Under the pieces are notes generated by a model that saw nothing but the letters and a program-made list of their open reading frames with translations, searched no databases and was not told where the DNA came from. The position numbers were made by a program, and so were the translations under genes. 34,942 bases of DNA from Bacteroidota bacterium (GTDB lineage: Bacteria; Bacteroidota; Bacteroidia; Chitinophagales; Chitinophagaceae), in NCBI GenBank assembly GCA_018266455.1, contig JAFEAJ010000002.1, positions 1-34,942 on the forward strand, written 5' to 3'. Position 1 is the stretch's first letter; every line of letters begins with the position of its first letter. Positions 1 to 8,509 of the stretch are shown here, one piece after another.

Positions 1-14
1 AAGTTTTTAATTAG

Positions 15-41
15 CCAAATTTTTTCCAAAAAAAATTTTGG
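15..41 (-). terminator. Possible terminator downstream of purA (weak)
   Basis: An AT-rich inverted repeat (CCAAATTTTTT against AAAAAATTTTGG with one extra base) lies about 20 bases past the purA stop codon on the minus strand. It is low in GC and close to the window edge, so a terminator role is only a suggestion. Confidence 0.25.
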
Positions 42-61
42 GAAAGAGCCGCTCTTATATT

Positions 62-1327
62 TTACATGTTCTCGATCAATTGTTCCCTGCCCGGCCCATT
101 GGAAATATAGCATACATTGACTCCTAAAAATTGATTGATGAACTGAACATACTCTTGCATTTGTGGCGGCAGGGCGTTATAATCTTTTATTGGTGCAATA
201 TCTGTTTTCCAGCCTTTAAATGATTTTAAAACGGGGCTCATTTCAACGCGGCTCATTTGGAAAGGTATTTCATCAGTTACTTGTTGGTTTATGTTATAGC
301 CTGTACAAACCTGAAGTTTTTCAAATGCATCAAGCACGTCTGCTTTTGTCATCACAATTTTAGTAACGCCATTAATCATGCAAGCAAATTTCAGTGCAAC
401 TAAATCAATCCAGCCGCAACGCCGTGGGCGGCCAGTGGTTGCGCCGAACTCCTTGCCTATCTTTCTCAATTCCTCTCCAACCTCATTTGTTAATTCGGTC
501 GGGAACGGGCCGCTGCCCACCCTTGTGCAATAGGCTTTGCTAACGCCGATTACATCTTTGATTTTTTGCGGCGCCACACCAAGGCCTGTGCAAACACCGG
601 CTGATATGGTATTTGACGAGGTAACGAACGGGAAAGTGCCAAAATCAACATCAAGCATACTTCCCTGGGCCCCTTCTGCCAGCACTTTTCTCCCCTGGCT
701 TATTTTTTCATTGATGAAATATTCTCCGTTCACAACTTTAAACTGCCTGATAAATTCTATTGCTTCAAAAAACTCTTCTTCCCAGATTGAAATATCGTCA
801 TGAAAATTCAGCCCATCCAATAATCTTTGATGCTTTAACCTGAGTTTTATGTATTCTGTAGTGAAACTTTTGTCCAGTAAATCGCCCATCCTCAAACCGT
901 TCCTTCCTGTTTTATCCATATATGCAGGCCCAATGCCTTTGAGGGTAGAGCCGATTTTTTCATTCCCTTTGGATATTTCCGAGGCTTTGTCAAGCGCTCT
1001 GTGAGTTGGCACAATAATATGCGCCCTTTGCGAGATGTATAGGTTCTTTTTGTAATCGATGCCAAAAGATGCAACTGCTTCACATTCTTTCCTGAAGGTA
1101 ACCGGATCCAGCACTACCCCATTGCCTATCAGGTTAGATGTTTTTTCATGAAAAATTCCTGAAGGTATTTGGTGAAGCACAATTTTCTTATCATTCACAT
1201 ATAAAGTATGCCCGGCATTTGGGCCACCCTGGAATCTTGCTATGATATCATAACGTGGGGCAAAAAAATCCACAATTTTCCCTTTGCCCTCATCTCCCCA
1301 TTGCAAGCCTAAAATAACATCTACCAT
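62..1327 (-). CDS. purA: Adenylosuccinate synthetase
   Basis: This cytoplasmic enzyme joins IMP and aspartate using GTP to make adenylosuccinate, the first committed step from IMP to AMP. The 421-residue length is normal for the family. The N-terminal GTP/IMP loop GLQWGDEGKGK (residues 7-17) carries the catalytic Asp12, and His40 in NAGH is the second catalytic residue. GSTLKGIGPAYMDKTGRNG (126-144), EGAQGSMLDVDFGTFPFVTS (218-237) and GATTGRPRRCGW (295-306) are the expected IMP- and aspartate-binding segments. The ATG start places the first strand directly ahead of the GDEGKGK loop, as in homologues. It lies downstream of rsh on the same strand but has its own promoter-like sequence in the 86-base gap, so it is probably transcribed at least partly on its own. 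Confidence 0.97.
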   Translation of the reverse strand: MVDVILGLQWGDEGKGKIVDFFAPRYDIIARFQGGPNAGHTLYVNDKKIVLHQIPSGIFHEKTSNLIGNGVVLDPVTFRKECEAVASFGIDYKKNLYISQRAHIIVPTHRALDKASEISKGNEKIGSTLKGIGPAYMDKTGRNGLRMGDLLDKSFTTEYIKLRLKHQRLLDGLNFHDDISIWEEEFFEAIEFIRQFKVVNGEYFINEKISQGRKVLAEGAQGSMLDVDFGTFPFVTSSNTISAGVCTGLGVAPQKIKDVIGVSKAYCTRVGSGPFPTELTNEVGEELRKIGKEFGATTGRPRRCGWIDLVALKFACMINGVTKIVMTKADVLDAFEKLQVCTGYNINQQVTDEIPFQMSRVEMSPVLKSFKGWKTDIAPIKDYNALPPQMQEYVQFINQFLGVNVCYISNGPGREQLIENM

Positions 1328-1362
1328 GAATAACGGATTTGCAGTTTATTATATGAGCGGGG

Positions 1363-1395
1363 CAAAAATAGGCCAAATGGAACGGATGGAGCAAA
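1363..1395 (-). promoter_or_regulatory. Bacteroidota-type promoter for purA
   Basis: On the minus strand, TTTG (1395-1392) is followed after 21 bases by TATTTTTG (1370-1363), which fits the TTTG-N(17-23)-TAnnTTTG pattern. It sits about 36 bases upstream of the purA ATG, between the rsh stop and the purA start. Confidence 0.5.
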
Positions 1396-1413
1396 ATGAT
1401 TTTTCAAGGTGAT

Positions 1414-3651
1414 TTAACTATTCTCATTGTCATACCTGTCAACACTGTGAATGCCCTTCAATTGTTTTAATCGATGCACAAGCGCACCCAGCTCATCTTT
1501 ATCATGAACATAAATTTTTATATTGCCCTCAAACAGCCCTTCTTTTGCTTCGATGGTGATGGCATTGATGTTTAAACGAAGCTCTCCTGAAATAAGGTTA
1601 GTAATTTTATTGACAACACCTACATCGTCCATGCCCACAATCCTGATACCGGTAAGGAAAGAAATTTCTTTATTTTTGGCCCATTTTGTTTTTACTATGC
1701 GATGCCCGTAGTTCGCCATCAGCCTGGCGGCATTTGGGCAATTGGTTCTGTGAATGGTCAGGCCTTTCCCTGTGGTTACAAAGCCGAACACATCATCCCC
1801 AGGGATAGGTTTGCAGCAATTAGCAAGGGTATAAACAATCTTGTCGCTGCTTTCGCCAAAAATAATCAGCTCTGCATCCTTTTTGGCAATCGCAGCAGCA
1901 GGGCTTTCTTGTTTTGCATCAACAGCTGGTTTGGCTGGCTTTGGTGGTTCAAGCCTGTCACCGAGCAAATGAAATTCACTAAGCTCTTTCAGGTCGATAT
2001 TTTTTACGGCTACCTGGTAAAACAATTCAAAAGAGGAAGGAAGTTTATAATAAGCAGTCAGTATATCAATGTTATGTTGATTGTAAGTTGCTCCAAAATT
2101 TTCAAGTTTCCGTTGAACAACATATTTTCCCTCGTCAGCAATTTCTCTTTTTGCCTCTTTCAGCGAATCTTTGATTTTTGTCTTTGCTTTTGCTGTTACA
2201 ACAAGATTGAGCCAGTCTTCATTGGGCCTTTGCTTGCTTGAAGTGATCACTTCGACCTGATCACCGCTCCTGAGCTGGTGGCCAATGGGAACAAGTTTGT
2301 GGTTTACTTTAGCGCCAATGCAATGGCCTCCAACAGCGCTGTGAATTGAAAATGCAAAATCAAGTGCAGTTGAACCAACAGGCAGCATTTTCACATCTCC
2401 TTTTGGGGTATATACAAAAATTTCTTCTGCCAGAAAGCTGGTTTTAAAATCCTGTAGGAAGTTCACTGAATCATTGTCTTCGGTATTCAATACTTCCCGG
2501 ATCTGCTGAAACCATTTATCAAAACGGCTTTCATCATTTGCTCCTTCTTTGTATTTCCAATGTGCTGCAAGCCCCTTTTCCGCAATTTCATTCATGCGCT
2601 TGGAACGTATCTGCACTTCGACCCATTTTCCCTGAGGGCCCATCACTGTGGTATGCAATGCCTCATAACCGTTTGATTTGGGGTTGCTCAGCCAGTCGCG
2701 CATTCTTTCAGTAGAAGGCATATACTCATCTGTAATCATCGAATAGACTTTCCAGCAGTCCTCTTTTTCTTTTTCTGGGACAGAGTTGATGATGATCCTT
2801 ATAGCAAACAAATCATACACTTCTTCAAACGGCACTGCCTTCTTGCGCATTTTGTTCCAGATTGAATGAATGCTTTTTGGCCTTCCGTAAATCTCAAAAT
2901 CAAATCCCGCCTTGTCCAGTTTTTCTTTGAGGGGCTTGATAAACTCATTGATGTACCTGGATCGTTCTCGTTTTGTTTCAGAAAGTTTTTGTGCAATTTC
3001 TCTATATTGTTCCGGCTCAAGATATTTCATCGCCAGGTCCTCCAGCTCAGTTTTTATGTTGTACAAGCCCATCCTGTGAGCCAGTGGCGCATACACATAA
3101 ACCGTTTCGGAAGAAACCTTTAATTGCTTTTCACGCTTCATGCTATCGAGGGTGCGCATGTTGTGAAGCCTATCAGCCAGCTTAATGAGGATCACTCTTG
3201 GGTCATCTGTCAGCGTAAGCAATATTTTTTTAAAGTTCTCGGCCTGTTGTGAAGCATTAACATCAATAACATTAGAAATTTTGGTAAGCCCGTCCACTAT
3301 TCGGGCTATTTCTGCCCCGAATTCACGCTCAATATCTTCAAGTGTAATATCTGTGTCTTCAACAGTGTCGTGCAATAGCGAACAGATGGTAGAACGGATA
3401 CCCAGGCCAATTTCTTCTACGCAGATCCTGGCAACAGCCAAAGGATGGAGGATGTAGGGCTCCCCGCTTTTTCGGCGCATGGTCTTATGGGCTTCAGCAG
3501 CCATTTCAAAAGCAGTGCGCAAAAGCTCCTTGTCTCCCGGCTTTAGCTTGGGTTTTAGCGCACGCAGCAAAGAGCGATATTCCCGCAGGATGAGCTTTTT
3601 TTCCTGCTCTTCTGTAAGGTTATATTGAGGTATGGCCTCTACTATTTCCAT
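1414..3651 (-). CDS. Bifunctional (p)ppGpp synthetase/hydrolase, RelA/SpoT (Rsh) family
   Basis: This enzyme makes and destroys the stringent-response alarmone (p)ppGpp. The 745 residues show the full long-RSH order. The HD hydrolase domain (about 40-170) has His69 and LLHDTVEDT (92-100) intact, which argues for active hydrolysis. The synthetase domain (about 225-360) contains YGRPKSIHSIWNKM (255-268) and FEEVYDLFAIR (275-285). A TGS domain follows (about 408-470), then a conserved-Cys domain with NCCKPIPGDD (611-620) and a downstream HRTNCPN (634-640), and a C-terminal ACT domain (about 665-740). It is the only RSH in the window, so it probably serves as both Rel and SpoT, as is usual in this phylum (inference). 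The divergently placed tRNA-Leu begins 65 bases away. Confidence 0.95.
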   Translation of the reverse strand: MEIVEAIPQYNLTEEQEKKLILREYRSLLRALKPKLKPGDKELLRTAFEMAAEAHKTMRRKSGEPYILHPLAVARICVEEIGLGIRSTICSLLHDTVEDTDITLEDIEREFGAEIARIVDGLTKISNVIDVNASQQAENFKKILLTLTDDPRVILIKLADRLHNMRTLDSMKREKQLKVSSETVYVYAPLAHRMGLYNIKTELEDLAMKYLEPEQYREIAQKLSETKRERSRYINEFIKPLKEKLDKAGFDFEIYGRPKSIHSIWNKMRKKAVPFEEVYDLFAIRIIINSVPEKEKEDCWKVYSMITDEYMPSTERMRDWLSNPKSNGYEALHTTVMGPQGKWVEVQIRSKRMNEIAEKGLAAHWKYKEGANDESRFDKWFQQIREVLNTEDNDSVNFLQDFKTSFLAEEIFVYTPKGDVKMLPVGSTALDFAFSIHSAVGGHCIGAKVNHKLVPIGHQLRSGDQVEVITSSKQRPNEDWLNLVVTAKAKTKIKDSLKEAKREIADEGKYVVQRKLENFGATYNQHNIDILTAYYKLPSSFELFYQVAVKNIDLKELSEFHLLGDRLEPPKPAKPAVDAKQESPAAAIAKKDAELIIFGESSDKIVYTLANCCKPIPGDDVFGFVTTGKGLTIHRTNCPNAARLMANYGHRIVKTKWAKNKEISFLTGIRIVGMDDVGVVNKITNLISGELRLNINAITIEAKEGLFEGNIKIYVHDKDELGALVHRLKQLKGIHSVDRYDNENS

Positions 3652-3698
3652 TGTCTACGAATTTACGAAAAGAATAGGTTTTTTCCTGCTAAATATGC

Positions 3699-3706
3699 TA
3701 ACTTTG
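3699..3706 (+). promoter_or_regulatory. -7 promoter element of tRNA-Leu
   Basis: TAACTTTG matches the Bacteroidota -7 consensus TAnnTTTG exactly and ends ten bases before the tRNA 5' end, a good distance for a short leader. No clear TTTG -33 element was seen, only a T-rich stretch about 20 bases upstream. Confidence 0.5.
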
Positions 3707-3716
3707 CAGCCCTTTT

Positions 3717-3798
3717 GCGGGTGTGGCGAAATTGGCAGACGCATCAGACTTAGGATCTGACGCCGCAAGGTATGTAGGTTCGACTCCTATCACCCGCA
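3717..3798 (+). tRNA. tRNA-Leu (anticodon UAG)
   Basis: A cloverleaf can be drawn by eye. The acceptor arms GCGGGTG (3717-3723) and CACCCGC (3791-3797) pair fully, and the discriminator base is A. The anticodon stem TCAGA/TCTGA encloses the loop CTTAGGA with anticodon TAG at 3751-3753. The T arm is GTAGG-TTCGACT-CCTAT. A long variable arm typical of class II tRNAs (Leu, Ser) is present. The anticodon reads CUN leucine codons, chiefly CUA. The 3' end continues as CC then T, so the final A of CCA is not encoded and must be added after transcription. Confidence 0.97.
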
Positions 3799-3955
3799 CC
3801 TTTTTGAATTGAAAAGCTGGCGGTTGACCGGTTTAAATAATGCAGGGTTTTTAAACTGTATTTTGAGACAGCGCATTTAGCGCTGCTGTTCAGCCTTTCA
3901 ACCAATCGGCCCCCCTCAGGCATTTATTATCTCAATAACAAATAATTACACGACA

Positions 3956-5335
3956 ATGGCTACAGTGACAAGAGAAAACATCAGCCTGCTAAATGATAAG
4001 ATTACCGTGAAGGTTGAAAAAGAAGACTATCTCCCTTCCTTTGAGAAGGCATTGAAAGAATATGGCAAAAAAGCGAATATCCCCGGTTTTAGAAAAGGAA
4101 TGGTGCCAGCCAGCCTGATCAAAAAAATGTATGGCCATTCGGTTTTTACAGATGAGGTGCTGCGCTCAGTAGAGAAAGAGCTCACGAACTATATGCAGAA
4201 TGAAAAGCTGGATATTTTCGCACAGCCTTTGCCTTTGCCGGAAAACGATTCCCGGCAAATTGACATGAGCAAACCATCAGGATATGCTTTTGCTTTTGAA
4301 GTTGGCCTTAAACCGAATTTCGCCATCCCCGATTTGCCATCTGAGAAGTTGAGCCGCTATGATGTCCAGGTTACAAGCGAGATGATCAATGAAGAAGTGG
4401 AACGCCTGCAAACCAGGAACGGCAAGATGACAGAACCGGAAATAGTTGCCAGCGATGACAATGTGCTGAATGTAAAATTCACCGAATGCGACGAAAACGG
4501 AAAAGAAGTAGAGAATGGCATTAATAAGGAAAATTCGCTTTTGGTAAAATATTTTAGCGAAAGTTTCCGTAGCAACTGGATAGGAAAAAAGAAAGATGAT
4601 ATCGTTGTGGCGCAGTTATCAAAAGCATTTGATGAGAAAGAAAGAGAATGGGTTTTGGACGATTTAGGGCTTTCAAAAAATGACGCTGCAGCATTTGATA
4701 AATATTTTAAAGTTACCATTACAAAACTGGGGCTGATTGAAAAGGCCCTATTAAATGAAGAGCTTTTTAAGGCAGTTTATCCTTCAAAAGAAATTAAAAC
4801 AGAAGAAGACTTCAGGAATGCCATAAAAGAAGAAATCCGGCAATACTGGGGTAACCAGAGCAGGAGCCAGCTGCAACATTCCATTTATCACATATTGCTC
4901 GACCATACCATGATCGATTTCCCAGAATCTTTTTTAAAAAGATGGATGCAGGCCAGTGGGGAGCAACAAAAATCACAGGAGCAAGTGGCAGAGGAGTTCC
5001 CCCATTTCTCCAACCAATTGAAATGGACATTGATTGTCGACAAGATCATACAAGATAACAAAATCGAAGTATTGCCAGAAGACATAAAAAACCTTGCAAA
5101 GCAACAATTGCTTAGCTATATGCAAGGGCAAATTCTTGACGATCAACAGCCATGGATAGACGATTATGCCAACCGGATGATGAAAGACAGAAAATTTGTT
5201 GAAGATGCTGTTCACCGCATCCAGGCTAATAAAGTTTTTGAATGGGCTGAAACCCAGGTAAGGCCTGAAGAAAAGCCCATCACCAGGGAAGAATTTGTAA
5301 AGCTACAGGAAGCGCACCAACATCACCAGCACTGA
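3956..5335 (+). CDS. tig: Trigger factor (ribosome-associated chaperone)
   Basis: This chaperone binds beside the ribosomal exit tunnel and shields nascent chains. The 459 residues carry the ribosome-docking signature GFRKGMVP (44-51) in the N-terminal domain, followed by a region (about 150-260) at the place of the FKBP-like domain, and a long helical C-terminal substrate-binding domain. The middle domain is divergent and I cannot recognise a canonical prolyl-isomerase site in it. The protein ends in a His-rich tail (HQHHQH). Upstream is a 155-base stretch after tRNA-Leu with no exact consensus promoter. Downstream come clpP1, clpP2 and clpX on the same strand, the classic tig-clpP-clpX order linking nascent-chain folding to proteolysis. 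Confidence 0.93.
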   Translation: MATVTRENISLLNDKITVKVEKEDYLPSFEKALKEYGKKANIPGFRKGMVPASLIKKMYGHSVFTDEVLRSVEKELTNYMQNEKLDIFAQPLPLPENDSRQIDMSKPSGYAFAFEVGLKPNFAIPDLPSEKLSRYDVQVTSEMINEEVERLQTRNGKMTEPEIVASDDNVLNVKFTECDENGKEVENGINKENSLLVKYFSESFRSNWIGKKKDDIVVAQLSKAFDEKEREWVLDDLGLSKNDAAAFDKYFKVTITKLGLIEKALLNEELFKAVYPSKEIKTEEDFRNAIKEEIRQYWGNQSRSQLQHSIYHILLDHTMIDFPESFLKRWMQASGEQQKSQEQVAEEFPHFSNQLKWTLIVDKIIQDNKIEVLPEDIKNLAKQQLLSYMQGQILDDQQPWIDDYANRMMKDRKFVEDAVHRIQANKVFEWAETQVRPEEKPITREEFVKLQEAHQHHQH

Positions 5336-5450
5336 TAAAGATGCCTGGTAGCATTGTCTTAACTTTTAATTTCAATCTGCGGACTGGGAGCTCAAAACCC
5401 CTGCTACTCTGTCAGTTTTTTGGCAATTTGAAAGTTTGGACAGAGATTTG

Positions 5451-5473
5451 AATGATAATTGACTATTATCATT
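5451..5473 (+). promoter_or_regulatory. Perfect inverted repeat upstream of clpP1
   Basis: AATGATAAT and ATTATCATT are exact 9-base inverted repeats separated by TGACT, ending 21 bases before the clpP1 ATG. It could be a transcription-factor operator or a leader hairpin near the start codon. No U-run of terminator length follows and no known regulator site is matched. Confidence 0.4.
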
Positions 5474-5494
5474 TTTAAATCCGAACAATAAAAT

Positions 5495-6184
5495 ATGAAC
5501 CATCAAAAGGAGTTTGAAAACTATGCGGTAAAACACCGCGGCATTTCCAGCAACACGCTCAACGATTACAACAAATATCTCGTTACCAGTTTGACCCCTA
5601 ACATTATCGAAGAAAGGCCTATGAATGTGGCAGTCATGGATGTTTATAGCCGCCTGATGATGGACCGGATTATCTTTCTCGGCTATCCAATCAATGATGA
5701 GGTGGCTAACATTATTACAGCACAATTGCTTTTTCTTGATAGCACTGACCGGCATCGCGACATTCAGATGTATATCAACAGCCCCGGGGGAAGCGTGTAT
5801 TCAGGTCTTGGGGTTTACGATACCATGCAATATGTAAGCCCTGATGTGGCAACCATTTGCATTGGCATGGCAGCATCAATGGCAGCTACATTAATGTGCG
5901 CAGGGACTAAAGGAAAAAGAACCGCACTAAAGCATAGCCGAATTATGATGCACCAGCCTTCAGGCGCAATAGGGGGGCAGGCGACGGATATAGAGATCAC
6001 GGTGAACGAAATCAAGAAAATAAAAAAAGAACTCTATGAAATTTATTCCGTTCATACCGGGAAATCTGTTAAACAAGTTGAAAAGGATTGCGACCGTGAT
6101 TATTGGCTCACAGCAACAGAAGCAAAAGATTATGGGCTTGTAGATGAAGTGCTTTTGCTGAACCCTAAAAAAGAAAACAAATAA
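5495..6184 (+). CDS. clpP: ATP-dependent Clp protease proteolytic subunit (first copy)
   Basis: This is a serine peptidase subunit that assembles into the barrel-shaped degradation chamber served by ClpX or ClpA/C unfoldases. The 229 residues keep the whole catalytic triad: Ser128 in GMAASMAA, His153 in MMHQPSG and Asp202 in DRDYW. INSPGGSVYSGLGVYDTMQ (95-113) is the oxyanion and substrate strand. An N-terminal stretch of about 30 residues before the ClpP core probably includes a propeptide. It starts 159 bases after tig and ends 34 bases before a second clpP, with which it is probably cotranscribed. It is less than half identical to that copy by eye, so this is not a recent duplication. Confidence 0.96.
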   Translation: MNHQKEFENYAVKHRGISSNTLNDYNKYLVTSLTPNIIEERPMNVAVMDVYSRLMMDRIIFLGYPINDEVANIITAQLLFLDSTDRHRDIQMYINSPGGSVYSGLGVYDTMQYVSPDVATICIGMAASMAATLMCAGTKGKRTALKHSRIMMHQPSGAIGGQATDIEITVNEIKKIKKELYEIYSVHTGKSVKQVEKDCDRDYWLTATEAKDYGLVDEVLLLNPKKENK

Positions 6185-6218
6185 AACAGAAAATCATTCA
6201 ATCGTATAAATTAGAAAT

Positions 6219-6857
6219 ATGTACTATTCAAAATATTTGATGAAGCCATTTATTATGGATGAAGAGCCTGGCGAAGAAGAGCCAAAAGAAGAAAAAGGCC
6301 AGGACATGGGCCTGCTGATGAAGAAAATGGAAAAGTATTTTTTTGAGAACAGGAGTGTATATTTTTGGGGCGACGTAAACGATAAATCTGCGAAAGACGC
6401 TGTGAATAAATTATTGTTGCTCGATGCAGACAAACCGGGTGAAGAAATAAAATTTTTTATTAATAGCCCGGGGGGCATGGTTACCAGCGGCATGGTAATT
6501 TATGATACCATGAAAATGCTCAAAAGCCCTGTCAGCACTATATGTATGGGGCTGGCTGCTTCAATGGGGTCTATATTATTAAGCGGAGGGTCAAAAGGCA
6601 GAAGATTTATTTTTCCTCATGGCGAAGTAATGATCCATCAACCGAGCATTGGGGGGCATTACCAAGCTGTAAGTGCAGACCTTGAAATACAAGCCAGGCA
6701 AATTAAAAAAACAAAGGAAATCGGAGCCCGCATCCTCGCAGAAAATTGTGGCAAGAAAATTGAACACATATATAAAGATTTTGAGCGTGATTACTGGATG
6801 GACGCAAAAGAATCAGTTGAATACGGCATTGTGGACCACATCATAGAAAAATTGTAA
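6219..6857 (+). CDS. ATP-dependent Clp protease proteolytic subunit (second copy)
   Basis: This second ClpP-family serine peptidase has 212 residues. The triad is intact: Ser115 in GLAASMGS, His140 in MIHQPSIGG and Asp191 in ERDYW, with two more residues between His and Asp than in the first copy. INSPGGMVTSGMVIYDTM (81-98) is the substrate strand. It differs from the neighbouring copy by a highly acidic N-terminal segment (EEPGEEEPKEEKGQD, about 15-29). The start is the first ATG 34 bases after the clpP1 stop. Later in-frame Met8 and Met13 are possible, because the acidic leader is unusual. It sits between clpP1 and clpX, so it may form mixed ClpP1P2 rings or serve a separate substrate class (inference). 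Confidence 0.93.
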   Translation: MYYSKYLMKPFIMDEEPGEEEPKEEKGQDMGLLMKKMEKYFFENRSVYFWGDVNDKSAKDAVNKLLLLDADKPGEEIKFFINSPGGMVTSGMVIYDTMKMLKSPVSTICMGLAASMGSILLSGGSKGRRFIFPHGEVMIHQPSIGGHYQAVSADLEIQARQIKKTKEIGARILAENCGKKIEHIYKDFERDYWMDAKESVEYGIVDHIIEKL

Positions 6858-6872
6858 AATATTCTCTGATCT

Positions 6873-6926
6873 AAAGCCCAATACTGCCGGTTCATGTTCT
6901 CATTTGCCGGAAGTTTTGGGTTTTTT
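6873..6926 (+). terminator. Intrinsic terminator after clpP2
   Basis: The arms AAAGCCCAATACTGCCGG and CCGGAAGTTTTGGG pair as a long, slightly interrupted stem and are followed by a run of six or more T. It begins 16 bases after the clpP2 stop, so clpX is probably expressed from its own promoter or by read-through. Confidence 0.6.
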
Positions 6927-6980
6927 ATTCGCATTAGCAAATAAGTTGAATAACTTTACAAAGAATTTTAAAATATTTGT

Positions 6981-8219
6981 ATGGCAAAAAACATCTTGCA
7001 TTGTTCATTTTGCGGAAGAAGCAGGGACGAAGTGAAAATATTAATTGCTGGGCAGGACGGCCATATCTGCGAAAATTGCGTTGAGCATGCTCAGGAAATC
7101 ATTCAACAAGAATTGATGTTGCGTGATGACAATGCCCATACTACTTCACATTTCAAGCTCACTGTAAAAAAGCCAGTTGAAATAAAAAGGTTTCTGGATG
7201 AATACGTGATCGGCCAGGATGAAGCAAAAAAAATCCTTGCAGTTGCAGTATACAATCATTATAAAAGGTTGCAACAAAAGACTGCTGAGAATGATGTGGA
7301 GATCGAAAAAAGCAATATCATTATGGTAGGAGAGACCGGGACAGGGAAAACCCTGCTTGCCAAGACTATTGCAAAACTCCTGAATGTTCCTTTTGCTATT
7401 GTTGATGCAACGGTTTTTACTGAAGCCGGTTATGTTGGTGAAGATGTGGAAAGCATATTGACCCGCCTTTTGCAGGTTTGCAATTATGATGTTCCTTCTG
7501 CCGAGAGAGGGATTGTATATATTGATGAAATTGACAAAATTGCCCGTAAAGGAGACAACCCTTCTATTACCCGTGATGTTAGCGGGGAAGGTGTTCAACA
7601 AGGGCTGCTGAAGCTGTTAGAAGGAACGGATGTTCTTGTTCCTCCGCAGGGAGGAAGAAAACATCCTGAACAAAAGCTGGTAAAAATCAATACTCAAAAT
7701 ATCCTGTTTATTTGTGGTGGTGCATTTGATGGCATAGATAAAGTCATTGCAAGAAGGATCAACACAAATGCGATAGGCTTCAATGTAAACAAGGAACAGC
7801 AAGAGGTAGCCAAGAAGAACTTATTGCAGTTCGTAAATGCCCCGGACTTGAAAACATTTGGCCTGATACCAGAATTGCTTGGAAGATTGCCTATTGTTAC
7901 TTTCCTGAACCCATTGGACAAAACAACGCTGCGCTCAATTTTGACAGAACCAAAGAATTCGCTTATCCGCCAATACAAAAAATTATTCGAGATAGAGAAC
8001 ATCCAGCTTGCGGTTGACGATGAAGTACTGGATTTTATGGTGGAAAAAGCCATCGAATACAAATTAGGCGCCCGAGGGCTTCGCAGTATTTGCGAAAGCA
8101 TATTTACAGATGCCATGTTTGAAATGCCTTCTACCAAAGAACATAAACTTCATGTTGAGCTTGACTATGCCAAAAAGAAATTCGACAAGAGCAAAATGAG
8201 CTTGCTGAAAGTTGCATAG
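6981..8219 (+). CDS. clpX: ATP-dependent Clp protease ATP-binding subunit ClpX
   Basis: This hexameric AAA+ unfoldase recognises tagged substrates and feeds them into ClpP. The 412 residues have the expected order. The N-terminal zinc-binding domain uses Cys8, Cys11, Cys30 and Cys33. Walker A is GETGTGKT (117-124) and Walker B is IVYIDEID (178-185). The pore loop is GYVGEDVE (150-157), an RKH loop lies at 226-228, and the sensor-2 region is GARGLRSI (363-370). The ClpP-docking tripeptide IGF (265-267) is present, so docking to at least one of the two upstream ClpP proteins is expected. A terminator-like hairpin separates it from clpP2, and another follows it at 8255-8280. Confidence 0.97.
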   Translation: MAKNILHCSFCGRSRDEVKILIAGQDGHICENCVEHAQEIIQQELMLRDDNAHTTSHFKLTVKKPVEIKRFLDEYVIGQDEAKKILAVAVYNHYKRLQQKTAENDVEIEKSNIIMVGETGTGKTLLAKTIAKLLNVPFAIVDATVFTEAGYVGEDVESILTRLLQVCNYDVPSAERGIVYIDEIDKIARKGDNPSITRDVSGEGVQQGLLKLLEGTDVLVPPQGGRKHPEQKLVKINTQNILFICGGAFDGIDKVIARRINTNAIGFNVNKEQQEVAKKNLLQFVNAPDLKTFGLIPELLGRLPIVTFLNPLDKTTLRSILTEPKNSLIRQYKKLFEIENIQLAVDDEVLDFMVEKAIEYKLGARGLRSICESIFTDAMFEMPSTKEHKLHVELDYAKKKFDKSKMSLLKVA

Positions 8220-8254
8220 CACAACCGCGTTTGTCAGATTTATACTGACAGTTG

Positions 8255-8280
8255 AACCATGCAATGATGCGTGGTTTTTA
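8255..8280 (+). terminator. Terminator after clpX
   Basis: AACCATGC and GCGTGGTT pair over 8 bases (one G-U) around AATGAT, followed by a T-rich tail. A second small perfect hairpin (TGTCAG/CTGACA, 8232-8250) precedes it. It lies 35 bases past the clpX stop and just ahead of a small gene. Confidence 0.5.
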
Positions 8281-8290
8281 AATTCCTAAC

Positions 8291-8464
8291 ATGAAAGAAT
8301 TAGTTGACAGGTTAATGGCTCAGGGCCTTTCGGAGCAACAAGCTTATAAGGCAATTGAAGTGATCAAGAATTTCACAAAAGAAAAATTTCCCCTTTTTTC
8401 CGGCGCAATAGATAAACTTTTTGACAAATACAGCCCAAAAGAAGATGACGATTATTTGCTTTGA
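8291..8464 (+). CDS. Small helical protein of unknown function (57 aa)
   Basis: An ATG at 8291 opens a 57-codon frame ending in TGA at 8462. The predicted peptide starts MKELVDRLMAQGLSEQQAYK, has a second amphipathic stretch around IEVIKNFTKEKF (22-33), and ends in a very acidic tail (EDDDYLL). There is no signal peptide, transmembrane segment or Cys. The heptad-like hydrophobic spacing suggests two or three packed helices. It lies downstream of clpX on the same strand, 71 bases away, after a terminator-like hairpin. The gene-like composition and the tight fit of the ATG and stop between flanking hairpins favour a real gene. I do not recognise the family with certainty, and no function can be assigned. 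Confidence 0.65.
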   Translation: MKELVDRLMAQGLSEQQAYKAIEVIKNFTKEKFPLFSGAIDKLFDKYSPKEDDDYLL

Positions 8465-8487
8465 AAGTTTTTAAAGAACAATTCAGT

Positions 8488-8502
8488 TGATAAACCTTAT
8501 CA
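8488..8502. terminator. Small hairpin between converging genes
   Basis: TGATAA-ACC-TTATCA is a perfect 6-base stem between the 57-aa gene (+) and the acyl-CoA dehydrogenase (-), whose stops are 45 bases apart. It is short and AT-rich, so a bidirectional terminator role is weakly supported. Confidence 0.25.
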
Positions 8503-8509
8503 GTGCTAT

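Noticed and set aside
1702..2241. 179-codon plus-strand frame inside rsh
   Set aside because: It is antisense to the well-conserved TGS and C-terminal coding region of rsh and its composition is that of a shadow frame.
3831..3885. Short inverted repeats (GTTTAAA/TTTAAAC and CAGCGC/GCGCTG) after tRNA-Leu
   Set aside because: Neither is followed by a T-run and both are short, so a tRNA terminator or riboswitch call is not supported.
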